This document shows positions 1 to 8,993 of a DNA stretch of 33,230 bases, one piece after another (the stretch's first letter is position 1; each line of letters starts with the position of its first letter). The DNA comes from DATLRC01 sp035478435 (GTDB lineage Bacteria; Patescibacteriota; Saccharimonadia; Saccharimonadales; UBA4665), in contig DATIJT010000021.1 in the NCBI GenBank assembly GCA_035478435.1, positions 1-33,230 on the forward strand, given 5' to 3'. The position numbers and the translations under genes were made by a program. Below the pieces are notes generated by a model that saw nothing but the letters and a program-made list of their open reading frames with translations, was not told where the DNA came from and did not search any database.

Positions 1-8
1 TCAGCCTC

Positions 9-108
9 AAGCCCTAATGGCGGGCTGCAACTGTTAGACCGCTCCGCAGCGTACCTTAAGGTACGCTTTGTTCGCCTGCTAACAGTTTCGCTACCGCCAT
101 TAGGGCTT
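9..108. repeat. Long nested inverted repeat (about 100 bp hairpin)
   Basis: Three nested complementary blocks are visible. The outer arms at 9-23 and 94-108 match over 15 of 15 bases. The middle arms at 29-37 and 79-87 match over 9 bases (AACTGTTAG with CTAACAGTT). The centre is a 20-bp perfect palindrome at 48-67 built around CCTTAAGG. The whole stretch could fold into one long hairpin. No gene is seen in 1-261. The element may be a miniature mobile element or a transcription barrier between the gene lying off the left edge and the giant gene that follows. It is not followed by a clear T-run, so a simple intrinsic terminator is not the obvious reading. Confidence 0.7.
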
Positions 109-247
109 TCGCTTAACGAACTGGAGATGTGAGATGGGTTCTGAAAAGACGGTTTTAAATCACCAGAAATGACCGACGAAATCGGCCAATATTCTTGTGG
201 TAATCTTAAAAAATTGTTAAGCTTAAACTGAGCTTGGTTGTGGACTT

Positions 248-264
248 AGGGAGAAACAGAAATC
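248..264 (+). promoter_or_regulatory. Shine-Dalgarno-like AGGGAG before a possible ATC start
   Basis: AGGGAG at 248-253 lies 8 bases before ATC at 262, which is in frame with the giant gene. The added residues IKQLKQISSLCC would give the signal peptide the positively charged start that it lacks when begun at the ATG at 298. The nearest in-frame stop is at 247-249, and no ATG, GTG or TTG occurs between that stop and 298. No ribosome binding site is seen directly before 298. Confidence 0.4.
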
Positions 265-297
265 AAACAATTAAAACAGATTTCTAGTCTCTGTTGC

Positions 298-3200
298 ATG
301 TTGGCTAGCGTTATAGCGCTGGTCTTATTCCTAGTTGCCTATAAATCGGCTTCGGCGGCGGTTGGCATCAACCACCAAATCAACTTCCAAGGCAAAATAG
401 TCAATAACTCCGGCAGTACCAACATCGCTGACGGTACCTACAACATGGAGTTCAAGATCTACTCTGGCGGTGATGGTGTAGTTGGAGGTGGTGATGAAAG
501 CCTGCTCTGGACGGAATCCCGCCTGCGCAATAACTCCCAAGGCGTGACCATCACTAACGGCATCTTCCAGGTCAACTTGGGTTCCATCACCTCTCTACCC
601 GGCAGCATAGACTTCAACAGCGACACCATCTGGCTATCCATCAACTTAGGCAACACTAACGCCACTTGTACTCCCTTTAGCAGTTGTAGCGGTGACGGTG
701 AAATGAGCCCCATGGTGCGGTTCACTGCGGCGCCGTATGCGTTTAACAGTGATAAGTTAGGCGGCCTGGATAAAACCGCCTTCGGGCAGTTAGCGAGTAA
801 CCAAACATGGACGGGGACAAATACTTTCCAGCCTACTACCAATATACCCAGTACGGTTATTAAACAAACTTCTGTTGGGTCACCTACGGCGGATATCTTG
901 AATGTTCAAACCGCCAACGGCACCAACATTATCCAGGTCACCGGGCCGGCGGCTAACGAAGCCGCGGTAACTATTAAATCCATCGGAGCTACCCGGGCCT
1001 TAACACTTGAATCAGGCTCTGGTACGGTGTCGCTGGGCGCCTCGACAATTCTGACTGCCAACGGCGCGCTAACGCTTAGTTCCGGTGGTTCGTCCGGCCT
1101 GACTCTGGACTCGGCCTCGGGCCGGTTGACGGTCGCCACCGGAGACTTCCTAAAGACTTCCATTGCCGGCGTTACAGGAGCCGCCGCCGGTGACATTTGG
1201 TATGACTCCGCCGCCGGTAAGTACAAAATCAACGAAGGCGGCACCACTAAAACACTGTGTAACCTTACCGACACCGCTTGTGGCAGCGGCGGAAGCATTA
1301 GTCTGCCGACTGCTTACACCAACGGCTCGGCTGGTGATCAAATCATATCCCTGACTACCGCTAACGACTCCATCATTGTCCGCAATCCATCTGGCTCCGG
1401 TACTGATTCCGCCTTTGTAATGAATATAGATCAGCTCAATGTGGCTGGCCCGGCTGACACCTTGCTTGTCAGCAGCGCCGGTACAGGGAACCTACTTAGC
1501 CTAAAGGGTACTAGCGCCACTCCCGTTTTAAAGGTAACCGCTAATGGCAATACTATACTGGCGCCGGTCGCCAACTCCGCCACCCTCTTCAACGTCCAAA
1601 ACGCAGCGGCAACTATGAACATATTCAATATAGATAGTATTGGACCAGCAGGCGGTACCCAAGGCAGTTTCTACGGCCTGGACAACACTATAGACAATCC
1701 GGGCAACTTGCTGGAAAGCCCCGGTTTTGAGGAAGGCAATAACAAAGCTTGGGCCACTACCACCGGTGTCCAAACTAACTCCTCTAATGCCCATAGCGGC
1801 AATAAGTATTTGGAGGTGCAAGGTAATGGCGCCAGTAACCAAGATGTCGTGGAAGGCAAGTGGCACCGGGTTGAACCCGGCCAGGTTTTGTACTACGAGG
1901 GTTATGTTAAAACCACTACCGCGGCAGCTGGCACCGGCGGTTTCTACATCGAGTGCCGCGATAAAGACTTAAGCGCCAGTAGTTTCTCTAGTGGTGATAC
2001 CTGGACTGCCCCAGGCACCACTTATACTCTACGAACCAATACCTACACCGTCCCCGCCAGCCGCTACTACTGCCGCTTGAGCACGACCGTCCGTAGCGAT
2101 AACTCCCTTTTCTGGTGGTATGACGACCTCTACCTAGCTCAAGTTACCCAGCGCTCGCCGCTGACAATCGCCAACAGCGCCAACAGCGCCACGGCGCTCC
2201 AAGTTAAGGATGCTGCCGCTAACTCCCTGCTCGCGGTTGATACTACCGGCACAACCACGAATGGCATCCTAACGGTCAATACGCAAACCGGTGGCACGAC
2301 GTACGGTATTGTGGCTAACCGTGCCAATGCCGCTGCTACCTTCAATGGCTTTGCTCTCGCCAGTCTCGGTGTGCCAAAACAGATCTTCCAGATGGCGAGC
2401 AATGATAACGCCACCTTATACCTTATAGATAACTCTGATACCATCGGTGGTGCCGTAAATCGTTTTCAGTTGAGTCCGGGATATTCACAGTTTTGGTCAG
2501 ATGATATTAATTTCACAACTAATGGTAATGGTCCGAGCGCAATCGCTTTACTAGAATTATTAGCCAGCGGCAACACATCATATCAGAACCTCTCTATCTC
2601 TAGCGGTAAGACCTTGACAGTAGTAAATGGGGCTACTAGCCTGACAAACTCTACGGGCAACGCTTTGACTGTCTCCAACTCCACCGGGACTGGCAACATT
2701 GCCCTATTCAAGGATAATACTACCGCCGTATTAACTGTGGCCGATGGTGGCTTGATAACTATGGCTCCAGCCGCTAGCCTTACCAATGGTCAGATCCACG
2801 TTATTCAAAATATTACCTCTGCCAATACCACCGCGAGCGGAACAGTACGTGGCTACCAAATGAACTTTACAGTTGATCCGGCCACCAGTACAGCCACAAC
2901 CCATAAAGGTTTTGAGATCAATCTGACAGATAACGACGTCACTACAAGCCATACCGATATTGGTTTACAGGTCAATATGTCAGGATCGAACACTACTATG
3001 TCGCAGCTTGGCGTAGACAGTAGCTTGTCCAAGGGTGTTGCAATCAGGGGAGTCACCACCGGCGCCGCCAGCGCAGTATTTAGCTGTGGCTCAAACTTCG
3101 CCTGGTCGTCTATCGGAGTATGCGGAGCGGCTAGCGGATCTGGTGTTGGAGTAGGTGTGATGGGGGTTGCCCAAGGTTCGGGTGCTACTGGCGCGCCAGC

Positions 3201-5379
3201 CGGTAGTGGCGTGTTTGGTGCCAATGAGACTGCAGGCACAGCTGCGGAGACCTACAAGGGAATCCAAGGGTACTCTGTTCAAACAAATGCCGCTGCCTAT
3301 ACCTCTTATGGTGTGCATGGCTATGCTGGTGGTGGTGCAGGCGCTACGGTCTACAGTGGGTACTTCACACTAATTAGTTCAAATACTGCCAGCTTGGGAG
3401 CAGTGTTGCAGTCCCAAGGAGTGACGCCGGCTTTAGTCAGTTCGGGCAATGGTAGCTCTGCCATAGATACCTTGGTAGTCAGCGGCGGTAATGGCGGAAA
3501 CGTCAACACTGCTACCGGAACGGTAACCGGCGGAACAGGAGCTGACGTAAGTTTAACTGCTGGCAACGGCGGAACCGCGTCAGGTGCTGCCACTACCAAC
3601 AATGGAGGAGTGGCTGGAGCAATTACCATAACCGCAGGCAATGGTGGTGCCACTTCTGGTGCCACCACCAATAATGGTGCTGCCGGTGGCGCCGTTACTC
3701 TTCAGGGTGGTGCTGGCGGTAATGGCACCACCGCAAATGGTGCAGGGGGAGGCTTAGCTCTACAAGGCGGAACAGGTGGAGTAGCCGCGGGTACGAGAGC
3801 TGCAGGTGGAAACATTACAATTTTTGGCGGCGATGCCAGCACTAGTGGTAGCGGTATCGCAAATGGTGGTACCGTGACCGTCGATGCTGGTAATAAGGCT
3901 AGTACTGGGACCAGCACGCTAAATCTCGGCGATACTCGCGCTACCGCCATTAATATTGGGGGTACCACAAATGCTACCAATATCAGTGTCGCTATTGCGA
4001 CAACCGGCGTCATTAATATCGGTGACGTTGCTAACACGCATACTATCAACATTGGTGGTGTCAATAACTCCGGTACCGATACCGTCAATATCGCCACTAA
4101 TGCTACGGCTGCCGATTCATTGAATTTTGGCTCGACCAATGCTTCTAGTACCCTGACTCTCGAGGCTGGCCTCGGCTCAAGTGCCCTCCAGATCGGTAAT
4201 GGCGCGACGGCGCATGGTATCCAGATTGGTACAGGTGCCGCCGTACAGACCATTGTAATCGGTTCTACTAACTCAACCTCAAAACTTACTTTGAATGGCG
4301 GCAACATCTCTACTACTAACAACCTCGGTGGCGTGGTAATTGGTAGTGGGTTCTCGCAATCGGATACTTCACTGACACCATTAACTCTTGATAGCACCAT
4401 TACTTTTACAGAAACAGCCAGCACCTGTACGACATCAGTTAACGGCGGAGCTTTGTATTACAACTCGGCTCAATCATCTGGAACGCAAGGTGGCTCTACG
4501 GCCATTCGTGCCTGTATCAACGGGAACTGGGAAGATATGGTCTCAACAGCCGCTTTGGGCATTATGCTCTTTGGCGTGGTGCCAGATAGTGGTAACCAAC
4601 CTGGTGATCTAGTCGGAGCTACTGCAACCGCCCATACCACAGGTCCTTGCAAGGTCTTCTGGGCTAGTGCCACCACAGTCACGGTTAACCCCTGTACAGC
4701 CTACTCCGGCGGCCGTAAAGTTGTAGTGGCTTCCACTACTTTAACGACTACGAATGGGACAGCCAACAATTTCCAACACGTTTGTCTAACAGGCACCAAC
4801 AATGGACCAGCGCTTACAACCAGCGCCGGGGAAACAGCTAACCTTCCTACCTTCAGTATTGGAAATCCAGTCCTGTGTTTAGCCGACATTGATTTTGCCG
4901 CCGCCAATAACACCATCTCGCATATCTACGATACTCGTACCTTCACTAACAGCATGAAAGAGTTTGTAATTACGGCTGCCGCCATGGGACTAAGTTGGAT
5001 TGCTTGTCCCACCACGGCCAGTCAGGTTACGACGTGCGCCACCACTACAGCTGGTGCTGACCCTGTTTCAGGCGTAATAGTCGCTAGCAACGGCTCAACC
5101 TCCACTACCACGCCAAACGCTATCATGACTGTTGAAGGGCCAACCATGGCTAAACCTATTCTTACCGCGTCAACCGTCATCTCTGGTGACATTGTCTACA
5201 ACAGTACTACGGCAAACCGTGTCACGGCAGTAGTCCTCCCGACCGGCATAGCAGGAACTGGCATTTGGAGTAACTTAGGTATCAACCGCAGCGCCACGAC
5301 TTCAGCAACGCTCTGTACCACCACCGCTAACGCCACCAACTGCGACAACGTAGTGTACTTTAATATGGACCGCCGATAG
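298..5379 (+). CDS. Giant secreted repeat-rich surface protein
   Basis: This 1693-residue protein begins with a hydrophobic segment ending in SASA-AV, which fits Sec export and signal peptidase I cleavage near residue 20. Residues about 22-155 form a domain rich in GKIVNN, DGTYNMEFKIY and APYAFNSDKLGG motifs, of a kind I associate with large CPR surface or fibre-like proteins. Residues about 465-616 look like a carbohydrate-binding-module-type beta sandwich (ESPGFEEGNNKAW near its start, FWWYDDLYLAQV at its end). Residues about 1061-1181 are Gly/Asn/Thr repeats, and about 1209-1341 carry NIGG and QIGNG repeats typical of a beta-solenoid. A Cys-containing C-terminal region follows from about 1423. 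No LPXTG or membrane anchor is seen at the C-terminus. A role in attachment, perhaps to a host cell, is inference. The start is uncertain; ATC at 262 may be the real one. Confidence 0.85.
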   Translation: MLASVIALVLFLVAYKSASAAVGINHQINFQGKIVNNSGSTNIADGTYNMEFKIYSGGDGVVGGGDESLLWTESRLRNNSQGVTITNGIFQVNLGSITSLPGSIDFNSDTIWLSINLGNTNATCTPFSSCSGDGEMSPMVRFTAAPYAFNSDKLGGLDKTAFGQLASNQTWTGTNTFQPTTNIPSTVIKQTSVGSPTADILNVQTANGTNIIQVTGPAANEAAVTIKSIGATRALTLESGSGTVSLGASTILTANGALTLSSGGSSGLTLDSASGRLTVATGDFLKTSIAGVTGAAAGDIWYDSAAGKYKINEGGTTKTLCNLTDTACGSGGSISLPTAYTNGSAGDQIISLTTANDSIIVRNPSGSGTDSAFVMNIDQLNVAGPADTLLVSSAGTGNLLSLKGTSATPVLKVTANGNTILAPVANSATLFNVQNAAATMNIFNIDSIGPAGGTQGSFYGLDNTIDNPGNLLESPGFEEGNNKAWATTTGVQTNSSNAHSGNKYLEVQGNGASNQDVVEGKWHRVEPGQVLYYEGYVKTTTAAAGTGGFYIECRDKDLSASSFSSGDTWTAPGTTYTLRTNTYTVPASRYYCRLSTTVRSDNSLFWWYDDLYLAQVTQRSPLTIANSANSATALQVKDAAANSLLAVDTTGTTTNGILTVNTQTGGTTYGIVANRANAAATFNGFALASLGVPKQIFQMASNDNATLYLIDNSDTIGGAVNRFQLSPGYSQFWSDDINFTTNGNGPSAIALLELLASGNTSYQNLSISSGKTLTVVNGATSLTNSTGNALTVSNSTGTGNIALFKDNTTAVLTVADGGLITMAPAASLTNGQIHVIQNITSANTTASGTVRGYQMNFTVDPATSTATTHKGFEINLTDNDVTTSHTDIGLQVNMSGSNTTMSQLGVDSSLSKGVAIRGVTTGAASAVFSCGSNFAWSSIGVCGAASGSGVGVGVMGVAQGSGATGAPAGSGVFGANETAGTAAETYKGIQGYSVQTNAAAYTSYGVHGYAGGGAGATVYSGYFTLISSNTASLGAVLQSQGVTPALVSSGNGSSAIDTLVVSGGNGGNVNTATGTVTGGTGADVSLTAGNGGTASGAATTNNGGVAGAITITAGNGGATSGATTNNGAAGGAVTLQGGAGGNGTTANGAGGGLALQGGTGGVAAGTRAAGGNITIFGGDASTSGSGIANGGTVTVDAGNKASTGTSTLNLGDTRATAINIGGTTNATNISVAIATTGVINIGDVANTHTINIGGVNNSGTDTVNIATNATAADSLNFGSTNASSTLTLEAGLGSSALQIGNGATAHGIQIGTGAAVQTIVIGSTNSTSKLTLNGGNISTTNNLGGVVIGSGFSQSDTSLTPLTLDSTITFTETASTCTTSVNGGALYYNSAQSSGTQGGSTAIRACINGNWEDMVSTAALGIMLFGVVPDSGNQPGDLVGATATAHTTGPCKVFWASATTVTVNPCTAYSGGRKVVVASTTLTTTNGTANNFQHVCLTGTNNGPALTTSAGETANLPTFSIGNPVLCLADIDFAAANNTISHIYDTRTFTNSMKEFVITAAAMGLSWIACPTTASQVTTCATTTAGADPVSGVIVASNGSTSTTTPNAIMTVEGPTMAKPILTASTVISGDIVYNSTTANRVTAVVLPTGIAGTGIWSNLGINRSATTSATLCTTTANATNCDNVVYFNMDRR

Positions 5380-5399
5380 AGTACCGAATAAAAATCCGT

Positions 5400-5411
5400 T
5401 ACAATTAAATC
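5400..5411 (+). promoter_or_regulatory. -10 box TACAAT, 6 bases before ATG
   Basis: TACAAT at 5400-5405 is followed by six bases and then the ATG at 5412. A transcript from this box would start at the start codon, so the gene is probably read from a leaderless mRNA. Confidence 0.6.
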
Positions 5412-5906
5412 ATGATCCGTAAACTAATATATCTAGGTATATTTGCCATCATTGTGAGCGGGGCTACTATTGGGGTAATAAAGCTCACTCAATCTAGATC
5501 AATCATTCCAAAGGATATAAAGAAGCAACTAAATATCGTTACGCTATTACCAAAGAGCGACCAGATAATTGTCGATCACCATAGCTTTAAATATGATTCA
5601 AACGCCAAAGTACTTACTTTTGTGGTGAGTGGTTTCGGTATTAAAAATACCATTAGCGAACAGGCCACCCCAGATCCTATTAATGATATTCCACAATATC
5701 TGGATAAACTCACCGAATCACTTCACGAATACACCAGCTTTGATACGGCAGCAGGGAAAGTCTATCTGACCAGACCGGAGGAGTTAAAAGGCGACCAATC
5801 AGCGGTCATGAACTCTAAAGGCGTGCTAATGTTTGCTCATCCCGAAAAAGATTTAACTGACGACCAATGGCGCCAATTCTTCAATTCACTTGATGTAATA
5901 AGATAA
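5412..5906 (+). CDS. Membrane-anchored protein of unknown function
   Basis: I do not recognise this 164-residue protein. Residues 1-26 (MIRKLIYLGIFAIIVSG and on) are a basic start followed by one hydrophobic helix, so it is either anchored in the membrane with its C-terminal part outside or carries an uncleaved signal. The rest is soluble, mixed alpha/beta and polar, without Cys and without any motif I can name. It lies 32 bases after the giant surface protein and in the same direction, but has its own -10 box, so it is probably transcribed separately. A role beside the surface protein or the following kinase is only a guess from position. Confidence 0.75.
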   Translation: MIRKLIYLGIFAIIVSGATIGVIKLTQSRSIIPKDIKKQLNIVTLLPKSDQIIVDHHSFKYDSNAKVLTFVVSGFGIKNTISEQATPDPINDIPQYLDKLTESLHEYTSFDTAAGKVYLTRPEELKGDQSAVMNSKGVLMFAHPEKDLTDDQWRQFFNSLDVIR

Positions 5907-5967
5907 TTTTGGCTACGGCAGCGCCATCGTTTAATATGAGGTAGTGTCATTAAGCATAAACATATAA

Positions 5968-7683
5968 ATGGCTAAAATTAACCCCAGTCTAGATTTGCGA
6001 GAACGGGTGCGCTGGTATGGCAAGATGCGCTGGTTTTACCTGCTGCCTTTGGCTGTTGCCGGGCTGTTGCCGATTTATCTTAGCCAGGGCTTGAGCCAAG
6101 ATTTCCGCCGCCAGTCGTCAGTGGCGATTATAGGCATCGTACTAAACCTAATCATCCTGCTGTCTACTAGTCGCCGGTTTCATATTCGCAATAAACTATT
6201 TTACCTTGTTTTGGCGGTGGTCCAAATAGCTTTTGACATGTCTTTGGCCACTTGGCTTTTATACGAAAATGGCGGCATAGAGAGCCGCTCGGTCATTATC
6301 TACGCCATACCGATCATCATGACCGGCGCCTTATTGGGGCGCTTGGCTACTTACTGGGCTGCTACTACCAGCTCTATTTTATACGTAGGGTTGATTTCAC
6401 TGGACCATTACAAACTAATCAAACCGCCCAACGCTATCTTTGGCTTCGCGCACACTGACTTTCTATTTTATTTGCGCTCCACCATTTTCTATACAGCCAT
6501 CTTTATAGTGCTGGCCATAATTACCGACTACGTCGGCCGGCTGATTCGGGAAGGCGAACGCCTGGAAAGCGAGATGAAAGGCCTGAGCGCCGAGAAAGCC
6601 AAGATTGAAGCTATGCTCAAAACTTTAGGCAGCGCCATACTAGCTATAGACACAGAGGGCAAAATCGTCATGGTCAATGATGCCTTTGAAAATTTAACCG
6701 GCTGGAAGGAATCAGAGGTCCTGGGAGTCAAGCTTGGTGAAATCATGCCTTTATACGATGAAAAGGGCCAAAGGATTCAAGAATCGGAACGGCCGGTAAT
6801 GCGCCTTTTGAACAATTTTGTCAAAGGTGGCAAACCAGTTGTCGAACACTACAGTGATTATTACCTACCTAGAAAAGACGGCACTAGGTTTCCTGTCATC
6901 GGAGCCATCGCGCCAATAGTATTGCGTGGCCAGATTATAGGCATCACCAGTGTTATCGATGACGCTACAGCCGCCAAAGAAATGCAACAACTTAAAAATA
7001 ACTTTGTGGCCCTAGCCTCACACCAGCTTAAAACGCCGGTTGGCGAGATCCAAGGCTACGCCGACAACATGTTGGCCGGCATAACCGGGCCGCTCAACGA
7101 ACAACAAACTAAGTATTTGCAATCAATCCATGAAGTAACTGTCCGCTGCAACAAACTCATAACCGATTTGCTGGATATTGAAGTCATAGAACGCGGCAAT
7201 ACCGCGTTGGATGTCCGGCCGGTAGAGCTTAGCAAAGTCATCAAAAAAGTCGTGGAAATTTACCAGGAACGGGTTAAGCAAAAAAATATTAAACTGGAGG
7301 TAAAACATGCCCAGCCAATAGTCGTGGAGGCCGATAGTGACAAGTTGGTCGAGATAATCAGCAACGTCGTGACAAATGCCGTCAGCTACACTAAATACGG
7401 CTCGACTATAACTATTGAAACCAAGCAAGACGCTGAATTCGGCACGGTCTTAGTCACGGATCAAGGGGAGGGTATGAGCCAAAAGGTCATTGACAGTATA
7501 TTTCAAAAGAACGATATTTTATCGGCTGCCCCGGAGGCTGAAGGTGGCACTGGCATCGGCCTTTACCTGGCTAAGGAACTACTGGCTTTGCAAAAAGGTA
7601 AGATCAGCGTGGTATCATCTTCAAGTAGAGGCACGATTATGAGCATAAAAATTCCATTAGGAGGGAAGCGCCATGGACGATAA
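5968..7683 (+). CDS. Membrane sensor histidine kinase with PAS domain
   Basis: This 571-residue protein should sense a signal and phosphorylate the response regulator whose gene overlaps its 3' end by 11 bases. Residues about 20-190 hold five or six hydrophobic helices. A short coiled segment (RLESEMKGLSAEKAKIEAML) leads into a PAS domain at about 210-330, with NDAFENLTGWKESEVLG near its start. The HisKA domain carries the phospho-acceptor His352 in ASHQLKTPVGEI. The ATP-binding domain shows an N box (NVVTNAVSYT, about 466), a G1 box (DQGEGM, about 498) and a G2 box (GGTGIGLYL, about 526). All catalytic landmarks are present, so it should be active. The stimulus cannot be read from the sequence. 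A CATAAA-type box lies 7 bases before the ATG but is weak. Confidence 0.95.
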   Translation: MAKINPSLDLRERVRWYGKMRWFYLLPLAVAGLLPIYLSQGLSQDFRRQSSVAIIGIVLNLIILLSTSRRFHIRNKLFYLVLAVVQIAFDMSLATWLLYENGGIESRSVIIYAIPIIMTGALLGRLATYWAATTSSILYVGLISLDHYKLIKPPNAIFGFAHTDFLFYLRSTIFYTAIFIVLAIITDYVGRLIREGERLESEMKGLSAEKAKIEAMLKTLGSAILAIDTEGKIVMVNDAFENLTGWKESEVLGVKLGEIMPLYDEKGQRIQESERPVMRLLNNFVKGGKPVVEHYSDYYLPRKDGTRFPVIGAIAPIVLRGQIIGITSVIDDATAAKEMQQLKNNFVALASHQLKTPVGEIQGYADNMLAGITGPLNEQQTKYLQSIHEVTVRCNKLITDLLDIEVIERGNTALDVRPVELSKVIKKVVEIYQERVKQKNIKLEVKHAQPIVVEADSDKLVEIISNVVTNAVSYTKYGSTITIETKQDAEFGTVLVTDQGEGMSQKVIDSIFQKNDILSAAPEAEGGTGIGLYLAKELLALQKGKISVVSSSSRGTIMSIKIPLGGKRHGR

Positions 7684-8065
7684 AACTGCCCAAACAAAAA
7701 CTATTTTACTAGTGGAGGATGAATTACCCTTTCGCCAGATATACAAAGATGCCTTTTTGAACATGCTCAACTACAGAGTCGTGGAGGCCGAAAACGGCGA
7801 AGAAGCCCTAGAGGTCATCCACGAACAGCCGCCCGACATCGTCCTGCTAGATTTGGTTTTGCCTAAACTAAGCGGCTTTGACGTCCTAGCCCAGATAAAG
7901 AATGACCCCAATTACAAACATATCCCGGTGGTGGTATATTCAGTCATTGACCAAAAATCAGAAGTGGAACGAGCCATGAAGCTAGGAGCCAGCGACTTTA
8001 CCATCAAAGGCATGACGCCCGCCGCCGAAGTAGTCGAAAAAGTCAAAAAGTTGCTAGGCGAATAG
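7673..8065 (+). CDS. Single-domain response regulator
   Basis: This 130-residue receiver (CheY-like) domain has no DNA-binding output. The acidic pocket is seen in LLVEDE (residues 12-17), the phospho-acceptor is Asp60 in VLLDLVLPK, and the conserved Lys is in FTIKG near residue 115. It starts 11 bases before the kinase stop codon and has a good ribosome binding site (GGAGGGAAGCGCC before ATG), so the two are translationally coupled and form a two-component pair. With no output domain it probably acts by protein contact or as a phosphorelay step. A second stand-alone receiver lies at 31614-31982. Confidence 0.93.
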   Translation: MDDKTAQTKTILLVEDELPFRQIYKDAFLNMLNYRVVEAENGEEALEVIHEQPPDIVLLDLVLPKLSGFDVLAQIKNDPNYKHIPVVVYSVIDQKSEVERAMKLGASDFTIKGMTPAAEVVEKVKKLLGE

Positions 8066-8070
8066 ATAGG

Positions 8071-8613
8071 CTACAGCTTTTTGTTTTTCCAGTATTTTTT
8101 CCATTCGGCGTATTCGCTAACGCTGTCTTTGCGCTTGACCTTGTCCAGCAGGAACACGCCGTCCAGGTGGTCAATTTCGTGCAGGAAAACCCTAGCGTGG
8201 AAATCGTAAGCCAGGCTAAAAGATACGCCCATGCCATGGCGGTCCCAACCGCTGACCGCGCAACTAACGGGCCGAGGCACCAGGGCGCGCAAGCCGCAAG
8301 ACAAGTCTCCCTCCCAATCTTCTTTGATCTTTTTGGCCCGTTTCATAATTTTGGGGTTGACCACAATCGTCATGGGAAATGGCTTTTTGCCTTTGTAGCG
8401 CGGATTTTTAGGGTCAACATGCACCACAATTACCCGTTTATTAACACCGACTTGCGGCGCGGCTATGCCAACACCGTCATTTTCATTACAAACCTTGGCT
8501 AGGTCATCTAAAAATTTCTGGAACGGTTTACTGAGCAATTCCTTCTTAGTAACTCGCTTAGACTTTTCTCTCAGCGCCGGATGCCCCAATCGGATAATCT
8601 TTAATTTAGCCAT
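8071..8613 (-). CDS. def: Peptide deformylase, unusual metal-site motif
   Basis: Peptide deformylase removes the N-formyl group from new proteins. Three family motifs are placed as expected in this 180-residue protein: GVGIAAPQ at 47-54, EGDLSCG at 101-107, and HEIDH at 145-149 followed by LDG. The metal is normally held by the Cys of EGCLS and the two His of HExxH. Here the third position of that motif is Asp103 rather than Cys, and a Cys appears three residues later at 106. The downstream VPRP and the HEIDHLDG motifs are intact. Either Asp103 or Cys106 could supply the third ligand. The gene is convergent with the response regulator, 5 bases apart. Confidence 0.9.
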   Translation of the reverse strand: MAKLKIIRLGHPALREKSKRVTKKELLSKPFQKFLDDLAKVCNENDGVGIAAPQVGVNKRVIVVHVDPKNPRYKGKKPFPMTIVVNPKIMKRAKKIKEDWEGDLSCGLRALVPRPVSCAVSGWDRHGMGVSFSLAYDFHARVFLHEIDHLDGVFLLDKVKRKDSVSEYAEWKKYWKNKKL

Positions 8614-8626
8614 AGCTATGATTGTA
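8614..8626 (-). promoter_or_regulatory. -10 box TACAAT, 7 bases before def ATG
   Basis: On the minus strand TACAAT (8626 to 8621) is followed by seven bases and then the def start codon, which suggests a leaderless or nearly leaderless mRNA. Confidence 0.55.
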
Positions 8627-8645
8627 GACTATTTCGCACAGTATC

Positions 8646-8891
8646 TTAACTTCCCTGTAATTTTAGGATGACGATAGTGAATGTGCAGAGTGCTATGACG
8701 ATGTTAGTTAGCCAAATTGCTGGTTTTCCAATACCAAAGCCATAAATTGTCCATAAGATTGCCGCGCCGCAAATGATCAAAAAGGTTGGTAGCGATAGGT
8801 CTTTAGTGTGTTTTGTCCGAATTGTTTTGATGGTCTGTGGAAGATAAGCTATCAATGCAAATAAGGCAGCTAAGTAACCAATTACTTTCAT
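8646..8891 (-). CDS. SemiSWEET/PQ-loop family small transporter
   Basis: This 81-residue protein has three hydrophobic helices and the PQ-loop signature AYLPQTIKTIRTKHTKDLS in the first helix and loop. That is the half-repeat architecture of bacterial SemiSWEET sugar transporters, which work as dimers in the cytoplasmic membrane. The family's usual length is 80-100 residues, so it looks complete. The substrate cannot be told from sequence; sugars are the known cargo of characterised members. A second PQ-loop protein lies at 26573-26878. The gene has its own -10 box and is separate from def, which starts 33 bases downstream of its stop. Confidence 0.85.
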   Translation of the reverse strand: MKVIGYLAALFALIAYLPQTIKTIRTKHTKDLSLPTFLIICGAAILWTIYGFGIGKPAIWLTNIVIALCTFTIVILKLQGS

Positions 8892-8903
8892 AAAATAAGT
8901 CTA
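8892..8903 (-). promoter_or_regulatory. -10 box TAGACT, 6 bases before ATG
   Basis: TAGACT on the minus strand (8903 to 8898) is followed by six bases and the ATG of the SemiSWEET-like gene. This is the same spacing as at many other genes in the window. Confidence 0.5.
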
Positions 8904-8993
8904 ACAGATCTCGTTAATGCCTATATTAAGTTGGGATGAAAAATTTATATTCTTGGAAATCGTAGAACATAAGTAGGTAATTCAGAGCGATAC

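Noticed and set aside
3702..4424. Long open frame (240 codons) antisense to the giant surface gene, with several others along 331-4916
   Set aside because: The translations are Val/Pro/Leu-rich shadows of a repetitive Gly/Thr/Ala-coding strand, with no signal, domain or start context. The plus-strand frame is continuous over 1693 codons.
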